Assembly (NCBI RefSeq): GCF_028389875.1
Contig: NC_084663.1
Location: 16,630,666-16,694,665, forward strand
Origin: Rhea pennata
Lineage: Eukaryota > Chordata > Aves > Rheiformes > Rheidae
Reading direction: 5' to 3'
DNA: 64,000 bases
Numbering within the stretch: the first letter of the stretch is position 1; each line of letters starts with the position of its first letter. A model generated the notes under the pieces. The model did not search any database. It was given only the letters and a program-made list of their open reading frames with translations, and was not told the origin of the DNA. Of this stretch, positions 34,880 through 46,800 are shown one piece after another. Both the position numbers and the translations under genes were made by a program.

Positions 34880-35960
34880 ACTGGTACATTTCAAGGCAGA
34901 TCTATGATCCAGTCCTGCCATTGCTAGCAACAAGTCAAAGGTTTTATACCAGCACAGCAAGGCCTCAGCACTTGTCAGGTTTTTTCTAACCTTGCCTTGG
35001 CCTGCCTGGAGCTTTGTTTAAGCTTGCTTAGCTGTAACAGCAATTTTTCTAATGGCCAAGTGACCTAATTAGCTTTGCCTCTGCTTATCTTTGTATAAGC
35101 ATGCGGTATACCCATCATTTTTTTTATAGCTAGTAGGAAGAAGTAGTTACTGTGTGCAGCATGAACTGCTTGTGAGCCTCGCATCGGTGGTGTAGTGTAG
35201 AGGAAGAGAGGCACTGTGTGATAGCAGAGGCCTTGGAAGTGGGGAGAGAGGACGCAGTGTGGAAGAGCAGGGGACTGGGATGGGATGAGAGGAGAGGATG
35301 CAGGATGTCGCTGGAGACGCCAGCATTGTGAAGAGCTCGCAAGGGGTTGGTTAGAGAAATGAAGACTTGGGCCTTGGATTGTCCTGATCTTCAGGATGGC
35401 AGAGACAAAAGAGCAAGTCTCTGACAGATCCCACATGCACTAGAGACAGTACATTTGGATGTAACATGGAGCTGCAGACCAGTGAAGAAAGAGGAGCTCC
35501 AAGTGGGGAGCCTTGAAGACGGGGAAGGATTATACCATGAACATTACATTCACTCTGAAACCCCCTCCCCTCTCCCTCAGCCTCCACCATCAATTTCCTG
35601 CTTTTTCAGGAATAGGACTTGGGACATTGATGACTCACTCTAACCCTCTCCCACAGGTGAAGCTGAGTCTTAGGCCTCAGATGGGCAGTATAAGGCAGAG
35701 TCTAACAGCAGAGAAAGGGCTATTAGTAGGAAGCTTATAAGAGCCTCAACTGCATCTTAGTAAGGCTTTTTTCTCTTTAGTATTATCTTTTGCACTCTTT
35801 TTTGGTAACAATTACGTGTAGACTGAAAGTAATTCTTTGATTAGACTGTTATGATATCAATTACAGTAAACTCTTGGCTTGCCAGATAGTGTGTGTTCTC
35901 CTTTTTTGTCCATAAAAACAATTTAAGTGTAACAGATCCTGAGACAGGCTAAAACGTGTC
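34880..35960 (+). repeat. Unclassified dispersed repeat, copy B (with about 680 bp not in copy A)
   Basis: 34909-34971 matches 17631-17693 with three mismatches in 63 bp. Similarity to copy A resumes from about 35655 (GGTGAAGCTGAG..., GTATAAGG, AACAGCAGAGAAAGGGCT) to about 35890 (AACTCTTGGCTTGCCAGATA). Between these, about 34972-35654 has no counterpart in copy A. That segment starts near TGTCAGG and ends near CCCACA, the TG...CA ends expected of an LTR, but I see no target-site duplication. Either B carries a nested insertion or A has lost this part. Confidence 0.5.
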
Positions 35961-38900
35961 AAGCGTATTTTCGGGAACAAAAATGGCTTGATAAGTTTGT
36001 TTCTCTTGTTACTCAAAAAGGTGTTGCACAGTGAACTGATACGGATTTTAGATACGCTTTTCCCAGCCCCATCTCTGTCTCTCTCTGTCCTCTCTTCCTG
36101 ATTATTTTTAGGCTGAGGTCTGTTCCCCAGTCCACGCAAACAATTATACTCGCAGGATTAATGAGTCAGCACTGAGGGAGAAGCTAGCAGCAAAGGGCAA
36201 TGGCTGCTTAAGATAACATGGCCGGTGAAAGATCTACTGCTTTAAATAATGAGCGTTCTGAGATGTTTAAAAGAAACAATGAATTAATTTGAGAAGTATT
36301 AGCAATGGAAAACATGACAGGAATTGTATTTCTGTTTGTATCACATTATAAATGAAAGGGAAACCCAGACAGAAATCATGAGACTCAATCTGTATCTCAG
36401 TCTCCCTGGTCAACAATAGATTGATGCATTCACTGGCAGACATTTGTCCATCTGATTACTGTTTCTGTGCTGAGTTTCATTTGAGCATAGATTTCAATAA
36501 TGTTATTTAAACTTAACTGATAAAAGTAAAGCATATGTGAGGAGATGGGAAAAAATGAAAAAGCCAAGTTATATCTGCCAGAATGATTGGATGAGCTCTA
36601 GTATATAACAAACAAACAAACGAAGATATCCCATCATGGGGAGGAAGGTTTTTCAGGATGGCTGAGTTGCTTACTTTCCCATCTGGCTGAGATAGAAAAA
36701 TAATTAATATCTTGAGTGGTAGATATTAATATAAGTCTCTGTTTCTATCCTACCAAATTTTTATACTCTTTTTGGTAACAACATGATGTATATGTGATTT
36801 AACCATCATGACAGTACTTGAGTGATTCCATTCCTTCATCAGCAGTGAATCAAGTAGGGCAGACTGGCAAACTTCTGACACATCTTTTGACTAGTAAGAT
36901 GTGGTCGGTTCTCAAGATTTAAGAGATACATTTCACAGCTAAACTCAGAGAGAACTTGAAGAGTTTTGAAAGTTACGGACACAGAGATGTTGTGTGGGTT
37001 GCAGCTGGTGCTCTCCTTTTGGCAGCTAGTGTGAAACATTGAAACAGCTGATGACACAGGCATTTTGGACCCTTCTATTTCCATTTCTTGATGACTAAGT
37101 TGTTAAATCTTGGGAAGGTCTATGGTCGTTTCAGGAGACTCCTTTTGACCCAGGAGACTGATGGGGTTGTAAAGAGCGAAGATAAGATTCACTTATTTCT
37201 GAGAAACAGCTGCTGCAGGAGACTTCTTACACAAAAGCTAAATCTTCCTCATCTGTGCAAACCCCACTCCCTCAGTACTGCTAGGGAAGAATGAAGAGTA
37301 TTTGTTGATGGTATGTGTTCATTTCCTAAATGACTTTTTGATGCATATCCTGTAAAGAATTCAGAATACCTGTGCAATACCTGTTTTATATATTAATAAA
37401 ACATTATATTAACTATGCATCCCTAAAGAAGTCATTTCTAAAATAGGATATCATCTCCCTGGGTTTGATGGACTGGGTGAAAGTAGCTGAAAGGGACTGT
37501 GAGATGACACTAAATAGATATACCACAGATTCTTAGTTTCAGCATCTCTAGAAGCTCAGAGTCAAGATACTGATTACCTTTCCGGCCTTAAAAACGTAGA
37601 TGTAGGTGGTTCTTTCTCTTGGTTCCAAACAGTAATCTGGTTGGTACTGAACAAGAGCTCAACTAGGTGTTATTGCTAAAAAGTTTTCTTCCCCCCCCCC
37701 CAATACTGGTACAGTGCAAGATTCTGTTCAGATCGGCATCATCTGCAGATAGTGTCCTTTCGTAATCTAGTATTCTCTGTATTCTCTAGTATTCTCTCAC
37801 AGAATAAATGCTGCAAAACAATTGCTATGTTTAAGTAAACAAACTTGTTTGTTCTTTTTTTTCCTTTATCCCCAGAAGCAGTTAGTTATCTCAATGGAGG
37901 TGTCATCCTAAAACTGCCTAGGCATTTGGGTTGAATTTTCTAGGTAGTTTTAGCCACAGAAGATTTTGTGTGGTTGTCATAAAACTCATGGAAGCTCCAT
38001 TGGTCTCACCATTTTCCTTGCTTCCCTCTTCCTTTTTCCATTAGAGAATGATTTCTGAACCAATGTATGTATGACCTGAGACTGAAAGTTACTGGAAGAT
38101 TGAAAATTATTTCTTTGTCTTCTTGTTAACGAGAAGAGTCAGTTACTTTTCCAAAGGTTTTGGAGAGGTATTGTGAATGTTTTCTTAAGTTTATGTGTCA
38201 GAGGTACATTTTTTTCCTGCCCAGTCCCTTTAGTGCTCCGAAGAGTGGAGACAATCTGAATGGAAAATGTGAGATCCTCCTAATTTTCTCCTAGACAAAT
38301 GTTGCAGACCAGAGAAAAGCCTCCGTTTTCTCACCTGTAAACCTATCCTAGGAGAACTGGTTATTCTGTCAAGAAGAATTAATTGTGATAAATTGATCTG
38401 CTTTTAGGTGTTGGACAGTCTGAATCTAGAAATATGGAGACTAATACCCTGCTTTTTTATTGTTGTTGTTCTGTCAGAGTACAGGAGAGTGTAAACAGCT
38501 AGGGACGGGTGACTACTTAAGCTAGCACTACAACTGAGAGGTTATTAGTGAAATTACACTGCAAGAAGTCACTCAAGTAGGCACTTTGGTCAAGTCAGCG
38601 CTTTGGATCATGATCCTTACATAGTGCTGACCATTGCAAGTCCAGCAATACTGGCTAACACTGAGGTCCAGTGACTTCTAAGATGTAATACAGTGCATTA
38701 CAATTAGCAGTGGGACAGGTAATATTGAAAATGTGTGTTTACTAAAAAATAAAACTGATTGTCCATGAATAACTAAATTTTGTATTTGCAAACTGTTGAG
38801 TACTGTATTTCACATTCACAGAATGTTTGCAAGCTTTTAAATAATATCTAAAGATGAAGAAAAATATAAAACCTTAGCACTTGAAAAAAGATTTGGACCA

Positions 38901-39581
38901 ATCCATCTGATGTAAAGCACAGCTTTTATCATTAAGAATTTCACAGTTTTCTGAAACCTAAGGAATAGATATTTTAAAATATTTAGTTCTGTAGTTAGTA
39001 TTGTCTGTTCTTCAGTGCCAAAATTCTATCATGTCTGATGGAGGAATTGAAATGCAAAATAGATCTTTTCCTCTTCCCTGATGTTTAATGAACACAAGTA
39101 GGATACTGAAAAGAATGTCAAAGTTGAAATATGTCGGTAAAATTATCATCTTTTATCTCTGAGTGATTGTTAATGACTTTAAAATCTGAGAGTTTCCAAA
39201 AGTTGAGAGCTCACAATTGCTGTAAGAAACATGGATTTTTCATTCTTGTTTCATACACAGGGCTCAATTTAAAATAAAAAAAACCTCCTTCAGAGCTGGA
39301 ATTTAATATATTGATCATTAAAGTCAAATAACATAAAATATATGTGAGTAAGGTGAGTAAATCTTACCTTTTAATGTAGATCAGTCTTGTCAACATCTGC
39401 ATAACGTATATAGGACTTTTAAATCATACATAGCAACATAGACTGTAATGACTTCTGTTTAGCTATAGTTGCTAACTAGATCAGGGGATCTCAAAAGGGT
39501 CTGATTTATATATATGAGAACTTAAAGAAACACTAAGCAAAGTACAAAGAAATTAAATGAACAGTTTTTGAAGTAAAACAC
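35961..39581 (+). other. CPNE8: CPNE8 intron 1, middle part
   Basis: AT-rich, no exon or repeat recognised apart from a short AAAC run near 36610 and a C-rich homopolymer near 37691-37702. Confidence 0.6.
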
Positions 39582-39722
39582 TAGAATCATAGAATTCTAG
39601 TGTTGGAAGGGACCTCTGGAGATCATCTAGTCCAACCCTCAGCATAGCCCATACAGGAATTGAACCCGCAACCTTGGCATTAGCAGCACCACACTCTAAC
39701 CAACTGAGTTAAACCTGCCCCC
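39582..39722 (-). mobile_element. tRNA-Ile-derived SINE with CR1 tail (TguSINE1-like)
   Basis: Read on the minus strand, the first 75 or so bases look like tRNA-Ile(AAT). They carry an A-box region AACTCAGTTGGTTAGAG, an anticodon-arm stretch GTGGTGCTGCTAATGCCAAG, and a perfect B box GGTTCAATTCC (plus-strand 39656-39666), ending TATGGGCTA. The next bases are the CR1 3' end: GTTGGACTAGATGATCTCCA, then AGAGGTCCCTTCCAA, then ATTCTATGATTCTA. A tRNA-Ile head joined to a CR1 tail is the known design of the passerine TguSINE1 family, mobilised in trans by CR1. The copy looks full length, about 141 bp, and is antisense to CPNE8. It is not a functional tRNA gene: the anticodon arm has extra bases and the acceptor stem is imperfect. 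Confidence 0.88.
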
Positions 39723-42219
39723 AGAAACTACATTGTTTTGACAAATCTGTGGAGTTCATGAAACTGTAAGCAAAATGATTTTGTAAGGCATAGATAAAAT
39801 ATATTTTAACTTTTCTTCTTTATTGATTACTTCTTTTTTTTCCTGGGGAAATTACTCTCATTATACAGAATAAGAAATCTTTATCTCTACATTTCTAACT
39901 TGTTTTGTATTTTCCAAATTAGAAATTGGAAGATGTTATTGCAATGGCTCCTATTTTTTTTTTTTCCCTTACTCACCTGTGCTACTGCAAGTATTTTGGG
40001 AGGTCCACTCCAGAATATATCCGAGGTAGGCAACCTTACTGATTCTATGATTCTATGAATTCCTTCAGGAATTGTGATGGTGCTTTCTGTACAGATGTTC
40101 CTAGACTTCTTTGCTGTAGATACATTATGTATGTGTCCGCTTTACCAGGACAACCTGGTAAAATGTCTCTCTTCCCTCTCCGTCACTTCTCTTCCTGCCC
40201 CCCCCCCCAGATTGATTCCTTTTCTTTTCTTATTTGCATTGTTTATCTGAAAGGCATAACGGATTTAGGAAAAAAGTACCTGTGTTAAGTCAAAATAGTT
40301 CAATTTTTTTTTCTCTTGGAATTTTGGGTAGGAGGATGTAACGGAAGTTTTAGGTATTTCTGGTCTCTGAGTTTGTGAATGTTTTCTGAGCCTAAGTAGT
40401 GTACTACCAAAAAGAAGGCTTTTCTAAGGAAAGGGGGAAAGAAATATGCCTTGTATTGCTCAACCTATGCAGAAATTGACTGTTAAGGAGATTTAGCTAA
40501 CGTACATATGAAACAATATAAAGACTACATAAGGTTGCAGAAATAAATCTAGTCTTCTTTCTCCATTTACTTTTAGCATTTCTTACGGTTATAGATTGCC
40601 CTATACTTACATGCTATGCGGTTTTCATATATTCAAAGGAACATTTTTAATTGTATTCCCACTAAAATGAAAATGCAGTAATGAAAATGAGCAGTTTCTC
40701 AAGCTGTTAGATGAACTAGTGTCCTGCTGACATTGGTCTTTAAGTGTCTTCTGAAACTTTCTTCATTGCTTGAACAGTTGCCTAAGTTCTTATGTTTCTA
40801 TTTTAATTGATTATTAATGATTTGGAAAATCAGACAATATCTGCACACTTTGATGACATTATTTATGCTAGAATGTATCAAGGATGGAATTTAGTTTATG
40901 ACAAACTATAGTAATTCAAAACTTCGATTTAGTAATACTTATGAACCTGAATTACACTATTAAACTTTGGTTTCTCACCTTTACAATCATTTTAGGGATA
41001 CTGGCTATATAGAAACCTTCATACCTCAAGAATTCCCCGAGCAGCAAATGCTGGTGACTACGAAAATTCTCAGGAAGTATTACAGAATCATAGCTGGTTC
41101 TTTTACTCTTTCCATGGCAGCAACTTTGGGTCCCCATTAGAATCAGAGTATTGGGATAAACTGAGCTTTGCAGTATCCAATATGGGTATTATATTCCTAT
41201 GTGTATAGGAAAGGAGGAATCAACAGAGGAAGAAAATCTGACATTTAAAATGAAACAAAATAGATTAGGAAACATTTTTTTTTAAAAAAAAAAAAAAAGC
41301 TCAACCTATTTTCGTTATTAAAATGATTTAATTTGGAATCACAAACACTAAAATAGAAATCATGAGGTCATTGTACAGTAATCATTCAGAGGATCTAAAA
41401 ATGGCTCAAAATTCTAATTATGAGCATGGGATACCTATCCCATAACATAATGTGCTTGGATTTTTAAAATAAAAACTTAATTCTGGTTCTTTTTCTATTT
41501 TTTTTTTCTACCAATTAGTTTTGGAATAATAAAAACAACTGTAGCTACCATGAATTAATGATATGTCTATGTTTGTTTAATTGAAGAGAAATAGGAGGAA
41601 ATTTTCATTTTATATTGGCACTTCCAATATTCTGGAACTTACTGTAACGTCTCTTGAAGCAATTTTTAATGGTCATTGTCAAATACAGACTTGGAATCAC
41701 TGGTTTTACTTGTTTTGTTAAAATATCAATTTATATTTGCTCACTGTCACTAAAGATTAAGTATAGTTTCTCTGAGTATAATTAAATACATGTATAAATC
41801 CCTAATCTGACTAGATTAGAGAAGAATTTAGAAAGAAGTAGCATGTGTAGAATTTGAGCTCATTATAAATATTAATTTTAAACCTGCTGCCTACCTACTT
41901 TGAATAAAATAAATGCCTGCAATCTTAAAATATCTTTGGTTCTTTTTCCTTGTTCTTGAATTGTGGACTTGGCAACACCTGAAATGAGGATACAGTATCC
42001 TTTCCTTTTTGAGCTCTGAGTGGGCTGCTTAGAACACCTGTATTGGACAACATGTTAATGTACTTTTCAGTGCTGTTCCGTAACAGGAAAAACAATGTGA
42101 TTTAGATCTGAGTGAATGTAATAAATGGTGACTTTTAAAGAGTCTGTACTAATTATTAATAAGCTGTAAGGGATATAAACTGGTTATTTAATCTTTCCTC
42201 TTGCTCTGGGGTAGGAGCA
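39723..42219 (+). other. CPNE8: CPNE8 intron 1, with a small CR1/SINE tail relic
   Basis: AT-rich. At 40033-40054 a short CCTTACTGATTCTATGATTC motif is the very 3' end of a plus-strand CR1 or SINE whose body is too decayed to recognise (possibly from about 39998). A T/A homopolymer pair lies at 41275-41298, and a C-rich homopolymer near 40199-40210. No exon seen. Confidence 0.55.
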
Positions 42220-42560
42220 AAGAACTAATTACGACTTGTAGCTATCTAACCTGTTCTTAAAGACCTTCAGTGATGGAGATTTCACATCATGCCTGAAAGT
42301 CTTTAATTATGAAAGATAGTAAAACAATGGAATAAAGTTCAGCGTCTCCATTACAGTACAGAACATTCAGCCTACAGTTAAAACTATTTCCACTTGTTCT
42401 GTGTCCTCAGAGATCAGCTACACTTTGCAGCAGTGTATTCCACATAGGCATGTTCTACAGACGTCTGATTATTTCTACCTCCTTTGGTCTCTAGTGGCCC
42501 CATGTCTGTCTTGTCATACAGTGCCTAAACCTTTATTCACTGCTTGAATTGAGTACTAAG
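42220..42560 (-). mobile_element. Old CR1-type LINE fragment, antisense
   Basis: The plus strand reads ACCTGTTCTTAAAGACCTTC, then AGTGATGGAGATTTCACATC, the reverse complement of the 3' part of old CR1-like elements, followed by 'CACTTGTTCTGTGTCCTCAG'. It is highly diverged, with no usable frame. Assignment rests on motif order only. Confidence 0.55.
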
Positions 42561-43783
42561 ACGACTGGATAATTACTGTAAAGTGATATTTTTGTTTGTT
42601 TGTTCCAGTATGCCTTTCTTACAAAGGCACAAGATTCATGACTTACGGTCTGTTATGATGTCTAGAACCTTTATTTAATCTAACTGCTGTATATCCAGTT
42701 TTTGCTCATTTTGCATTTTTAGTGTTGATTAATATCTAAATTAAACTTACTGCCTAAGCTTAATATCTCTTTGTTGTTCCTGTTCAGTGGCACCTTATTT
42801 TTTTCAGATATTTTTTCTAATTTGTTGAAATCATTTTGAAGTATGCTTCTTTAAAACATTTTTTGATGATGAAACATTGATAACTGTATTCTGAGAATGG
42901 CTGTCTAGTCAGTTGTGCTACAACCATTCTTGTTCTGTAGTAACTTCTTGTAATGGTAATTTGTGTCTTTATGATTCTCAGTTGGCTGAAGTGTGGCTTC
43001 TGTATTGCGACTACATCATATAACAAAGAAATCCAATCTTGCTGTTTTTTCCTTTTCTATGATTCTTAAAAATACCTTGTTTTTAATGTACGTCCTATTT
43101 ATCTTTTAGTTTTCTTTTACCTTACTCATTCTTGACAGAACTCTTGCAGGTAATTGCTGATGCCTCGGAGATGTAATCACTGTTTCGAAGCATCCTGTGA
43201 TAGATACTCATCAGTTCACTATCTTGAAAATACTTAAATTGTCTAGAAACTGTGCTATACATTGCAGTAGGTAACTTGTGAAGAGAAATTTACTCATAAC
43301 CAGGATCCTTAGGAAATTACACTGATGATTTAATTGTAATGCTCAGGAAGATACCCAAGTCTTGGTTCATCTAGCCTTATAAGCTTGAGTTCCATTTGGA
43401 GTATTGGTTCAGGTCAAGATCTAGCTCAAAAGAACTTTTGGGGTTCAACTAGCATGTAATCTATGGTAGAAAATTGTGATGTAAAATTATTTCTGTTTCT
43501 GATATCTCTTTTGTATTTAATGTGCTTGTCCTCCCTTGCTTTTTACTTTATGGTATTGGAGTATTTGAGCCACAGTTTGCTCAAATAACAAATGTGTGAC
43601 AAAATGAAAGGTAAAAAGACTAAGTATTAGTGCTGACTGATTACAAGTAAATCTTGTGCATGAGAAAGGGAGAAAACTAAGGCTGGTTCTTAGTCCAAAA
43701 TTGTTAAAAACACATGCACTGCTACCTTATTTATATCTTTCACCATTTTTTAATAAACTACTTTTCTCTATCTTTTTTAACAG
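42561..43783 (+). other. CPNE8: CPNE8 intron 1, last part
   Basis: AT-rich, ending in a pyrimidine-rich tract and AACAG acceptor at 43779-43783. Nothing else recognised. Confidence 0.6.
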
Positions 43784-43824
43784 AAATCTTTTGGACAGAG
43801 ACACGTTTTCAAAATCTGATCCGA
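43784..43824 (+). CDS. CPNE8: Copine-8, coding exon 2
   Basis: A 41-nt microexon between TTTTTTAACAG and GTAAGT. With the AG carried from exon 1 it completes an Arg codon and then reads NLLDRDTFSKSDP, ending with the first base of the next codon (phase 1). The 'LLD-x-D-x-FSKSDP' segment is the first calcium-binding loop of the copine C2A domain; the aspartates are the expected calcium ligands. The RDTFSKSDP spelling favours CPNE8 over CPNE5 and is unlike the CPNE4/6/7 group. Exon length and phases agree with both neighbours. Confidence 0.9.
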
Positions 43825-46800
43825 GTAAGTATAGAGTACTTTATTGTTTTTTCTTATCAAAGTGCTCCTACTTTCTCTTACAGAAGCTGGCATTTTAAAG
43901 GCTATATGTTCCGTAACTACTTTTGTGAGTTATTTGGTCCCTTTTTTAGCAAACAGCCTCCGTCTTCCTAAATGAATGCAGAAATGTCTTTCATCTTTTT
44001 TTAAAAAAACATTATTCTAGATTTCTTTCAAAACTAGTAAGCAAACTCCTAGATAGACTTAATTTAAACCTCTTTTTGCTCTTGCTCCTTGTGCATTATG
44101 TGTACGAATCTCAGTGTCAAAAGCTGAGAAATACAGTTATGTTAATTTGTCTCTGAGAAGCAGGACCTTTCTTGATATGAGGCTTATAGATAATATGATG
44201 AGTTATGGGTTCATGTTTTCAGATATGTAAGAGAATGACACTCATTTTCCCCTCACGTTTCATGAATGCATGACTGCATCTTAACAAACTCTCATACCTG
44301 TGTCCATTTCTAGACCCACTGAATTTGCGACCATCAAATCTCCTAATAACATAGAACACTGTAGATTCATTCTGCACATTGAGATTCCATTAGATTTGAC
44401 TAGATCAATTCTAATATGCTTTTCAAACTCCAGTGCAGTTATTTAGGGATCCTACTGATAGCAAAAATCCAGTGTTATTCTCTTGGTATCTCTTTCAGGG
44501 AGGGACATACATGAACATAGTTGATACTCATGTCCATGTAAACAGATTTCTCCTAAAACTAAAAAGGACTTTTTGATTTTTCCAGTTCTCTTGCAGGCTT
44601 ACTTAGCCTTTTTTGATACTATAATTGCTATTCAGTATTTATTTCAATTCTGATCACTTTCCTGCAATCCAGAATCCTGCAATCCTTTCATGCCAAGAGG
44701 GACCTGGCAATTTGCCTCCGAAGAGGCAAATTACAAATGTAGTGTAGAGATATTAGGTGTAGATGGCACAGACTTGGATACCCATATTCATGAAGTATTT
44801 TAAACAAGACTAAAGTTTCTTACTGATAGTGTTTTCTCCTTAGTGTTGTCAAAGCAGGTCATATATACTGACTTACTGTTGTGTCTGGATCATTCTACAT
44901 TTCCAGTTTGGAGAGTTTTGTTTTTCTGGGAATATTTTAGAGAACACTCTCTTTTTTTCCTGTGGTGGGGGTGCAGAGGGGACACAGGAGATTAATGGAG
45001 ACATCCTTTAGCATTTCTTCTGTTTATGGCAGTTGGGGAATCCTCCTCCACCTGTGCAGTGACTAACCAAACTTAGTCCAGAGGGTTTTATGACAGTGGT
45101 AGCAGTACTGCATTCAGAACTGAATGTCCTCTTCTTGTGGAATCCCATAACTACTGAATAGGACAACATAAAGTGTCTGATGTGAAGGAGTGTGGAGGTA
45201 AAAACTATTTCCCTGGAGGATCTCGCTGCAGAAGACAGTAACTAGAGAAGACCATCATCACGCTTGGAACATAAGGACCTTCATGAAGGTCTACCTAGAA
45301 GGTATAGAAGTTAGCCTTTGAAGAGTAATGGGGAGTTCCTTCTAGAGCTGGTTGCAGGATCGTGGAAGGATTTAGGTAGCACGGGGAAAAGGCTGGCTTT
45401 GCTATGGCTAAGACTTTCTTGAAGGGGAATAGACAGTATTTTTTTGTTACATTCAGGAAAAGTGAGGGTGGCAGTTTTGATGTAATGATATTGGCCAGGC
45501 TAAAGGACAAGCATGTATGCATTGATAGCAAGAAGGCCAGAATAGAGTAAAGGAGGCCCAAATTGTTATGAGGTGGAAAGTGTCAAAGGTTATCATTAAG
45601 TTGTACATTTAGTTCCAAAAATATTGCAGAGTGTCCCTCTTTTATTTGCCAAACTATTACGGCATAATAGTTTTTCGTAAATGCATTGCTCCCTCAGTTT
45701 TCCAGAGAACAAGAGAACTGCTTCTTCTACTTCATCTTAGGATGTAGTTACATGATATCTAAGCATTTGAGATTTAAAAAGTTCTTATTCACTTCATTTT
45801 ATCCTTTCCTATCACATATCACAATCCTGATAACTAGTTTCTGCTTTAAAAAAAAAGGGGGGGGGGGTTACTTCATGAAGCATTAGGTCTCTGTTTTAGC
45901 TAGTTCAGGGGCTTCCAATCAACCTGAATAATTATCTTCATTTCTCCACTTGGAAATGGCTCTGAAGATGTTGTTTAGAGAAATTATTGTAGTTAGAATG
46001 ATACCAGAATTTTCATAAAACTTCCTCTCCGAAAGTCTTTAGAGGATAGTAAATCTTAATGCCTTTGGAGACCAATATCATGGGAGAATCCCTGAAAATC
46101 TCTAGTGTGAGAAGTTGTAGTTGAGACTTACAGTGAAGATAAAAGTTTTAAAATTGTTCTATACTGACAAAGCATTTGTCAGAAAGTTTGGAAAATGTAT
46201 CTTTTCTCTAGGTTTCATTATTTTCTTTACATCCAAGACTATTTTTTTTAAAAAAAATCTTTTTGGAAACATCAGTTTACAAGATGCCCATTTTTGTCAA
46301 GCTTGTACCTTGCAATGTATTTTATTATGGAAAATGATTGCTACTCCCTCTCTGTGATGACTTCGGTGACTATACCTTAGTTATATTTAAAGTACCTGTC
46401 ACTTTGGCAGCTGTGTCACGTGCAGCTGTGTCACACACACAAAACAAGCATCTAACTAGATAGCAGCTAGTCATACTAGAAATTCCTAGCCCTCATGTAA
46501 AATTGTATATACGTGGTTTTTAAACTAGGGAGGTGGTTCCACTCGTGGGGTGTGTCCTTGGAAGCACTGGGGAACCCCTGGGAGTGGAGGGAAATAGAAC
46601 TTGACTGATACCTCAGCAATGAAAAGCTGAGAATAGCAATACTTAGTATTAATCCTACGAAGATGAAAAATGAATAGAACTATTTCTGTTAAGACATTGT
46701 GAATGCCAGAAGAAATGGTAGTGAACTTAGCATGAAGAAATGGAATTTGGAAAGTAGAAGGTCTCAAACACAGAGGTGCAGGCAACCTTTCAGAAAATAA

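Noticed and set aside
35065..35740. Frames of 70-123 codons inside dispersed repeat copy B
   Set aside because: They fall in the segment absent from copy A and have no recognisable domain; more likely part of a non-coding repeat.
39649..39722. A tRNA-Ile gene on the minus strand
   Set aside because: The tRNA-like part has extra bases in the anticodon arm, an imperfect acceptor stem, and runs straight into a CR1 3' tail; it is the head of a SINE.
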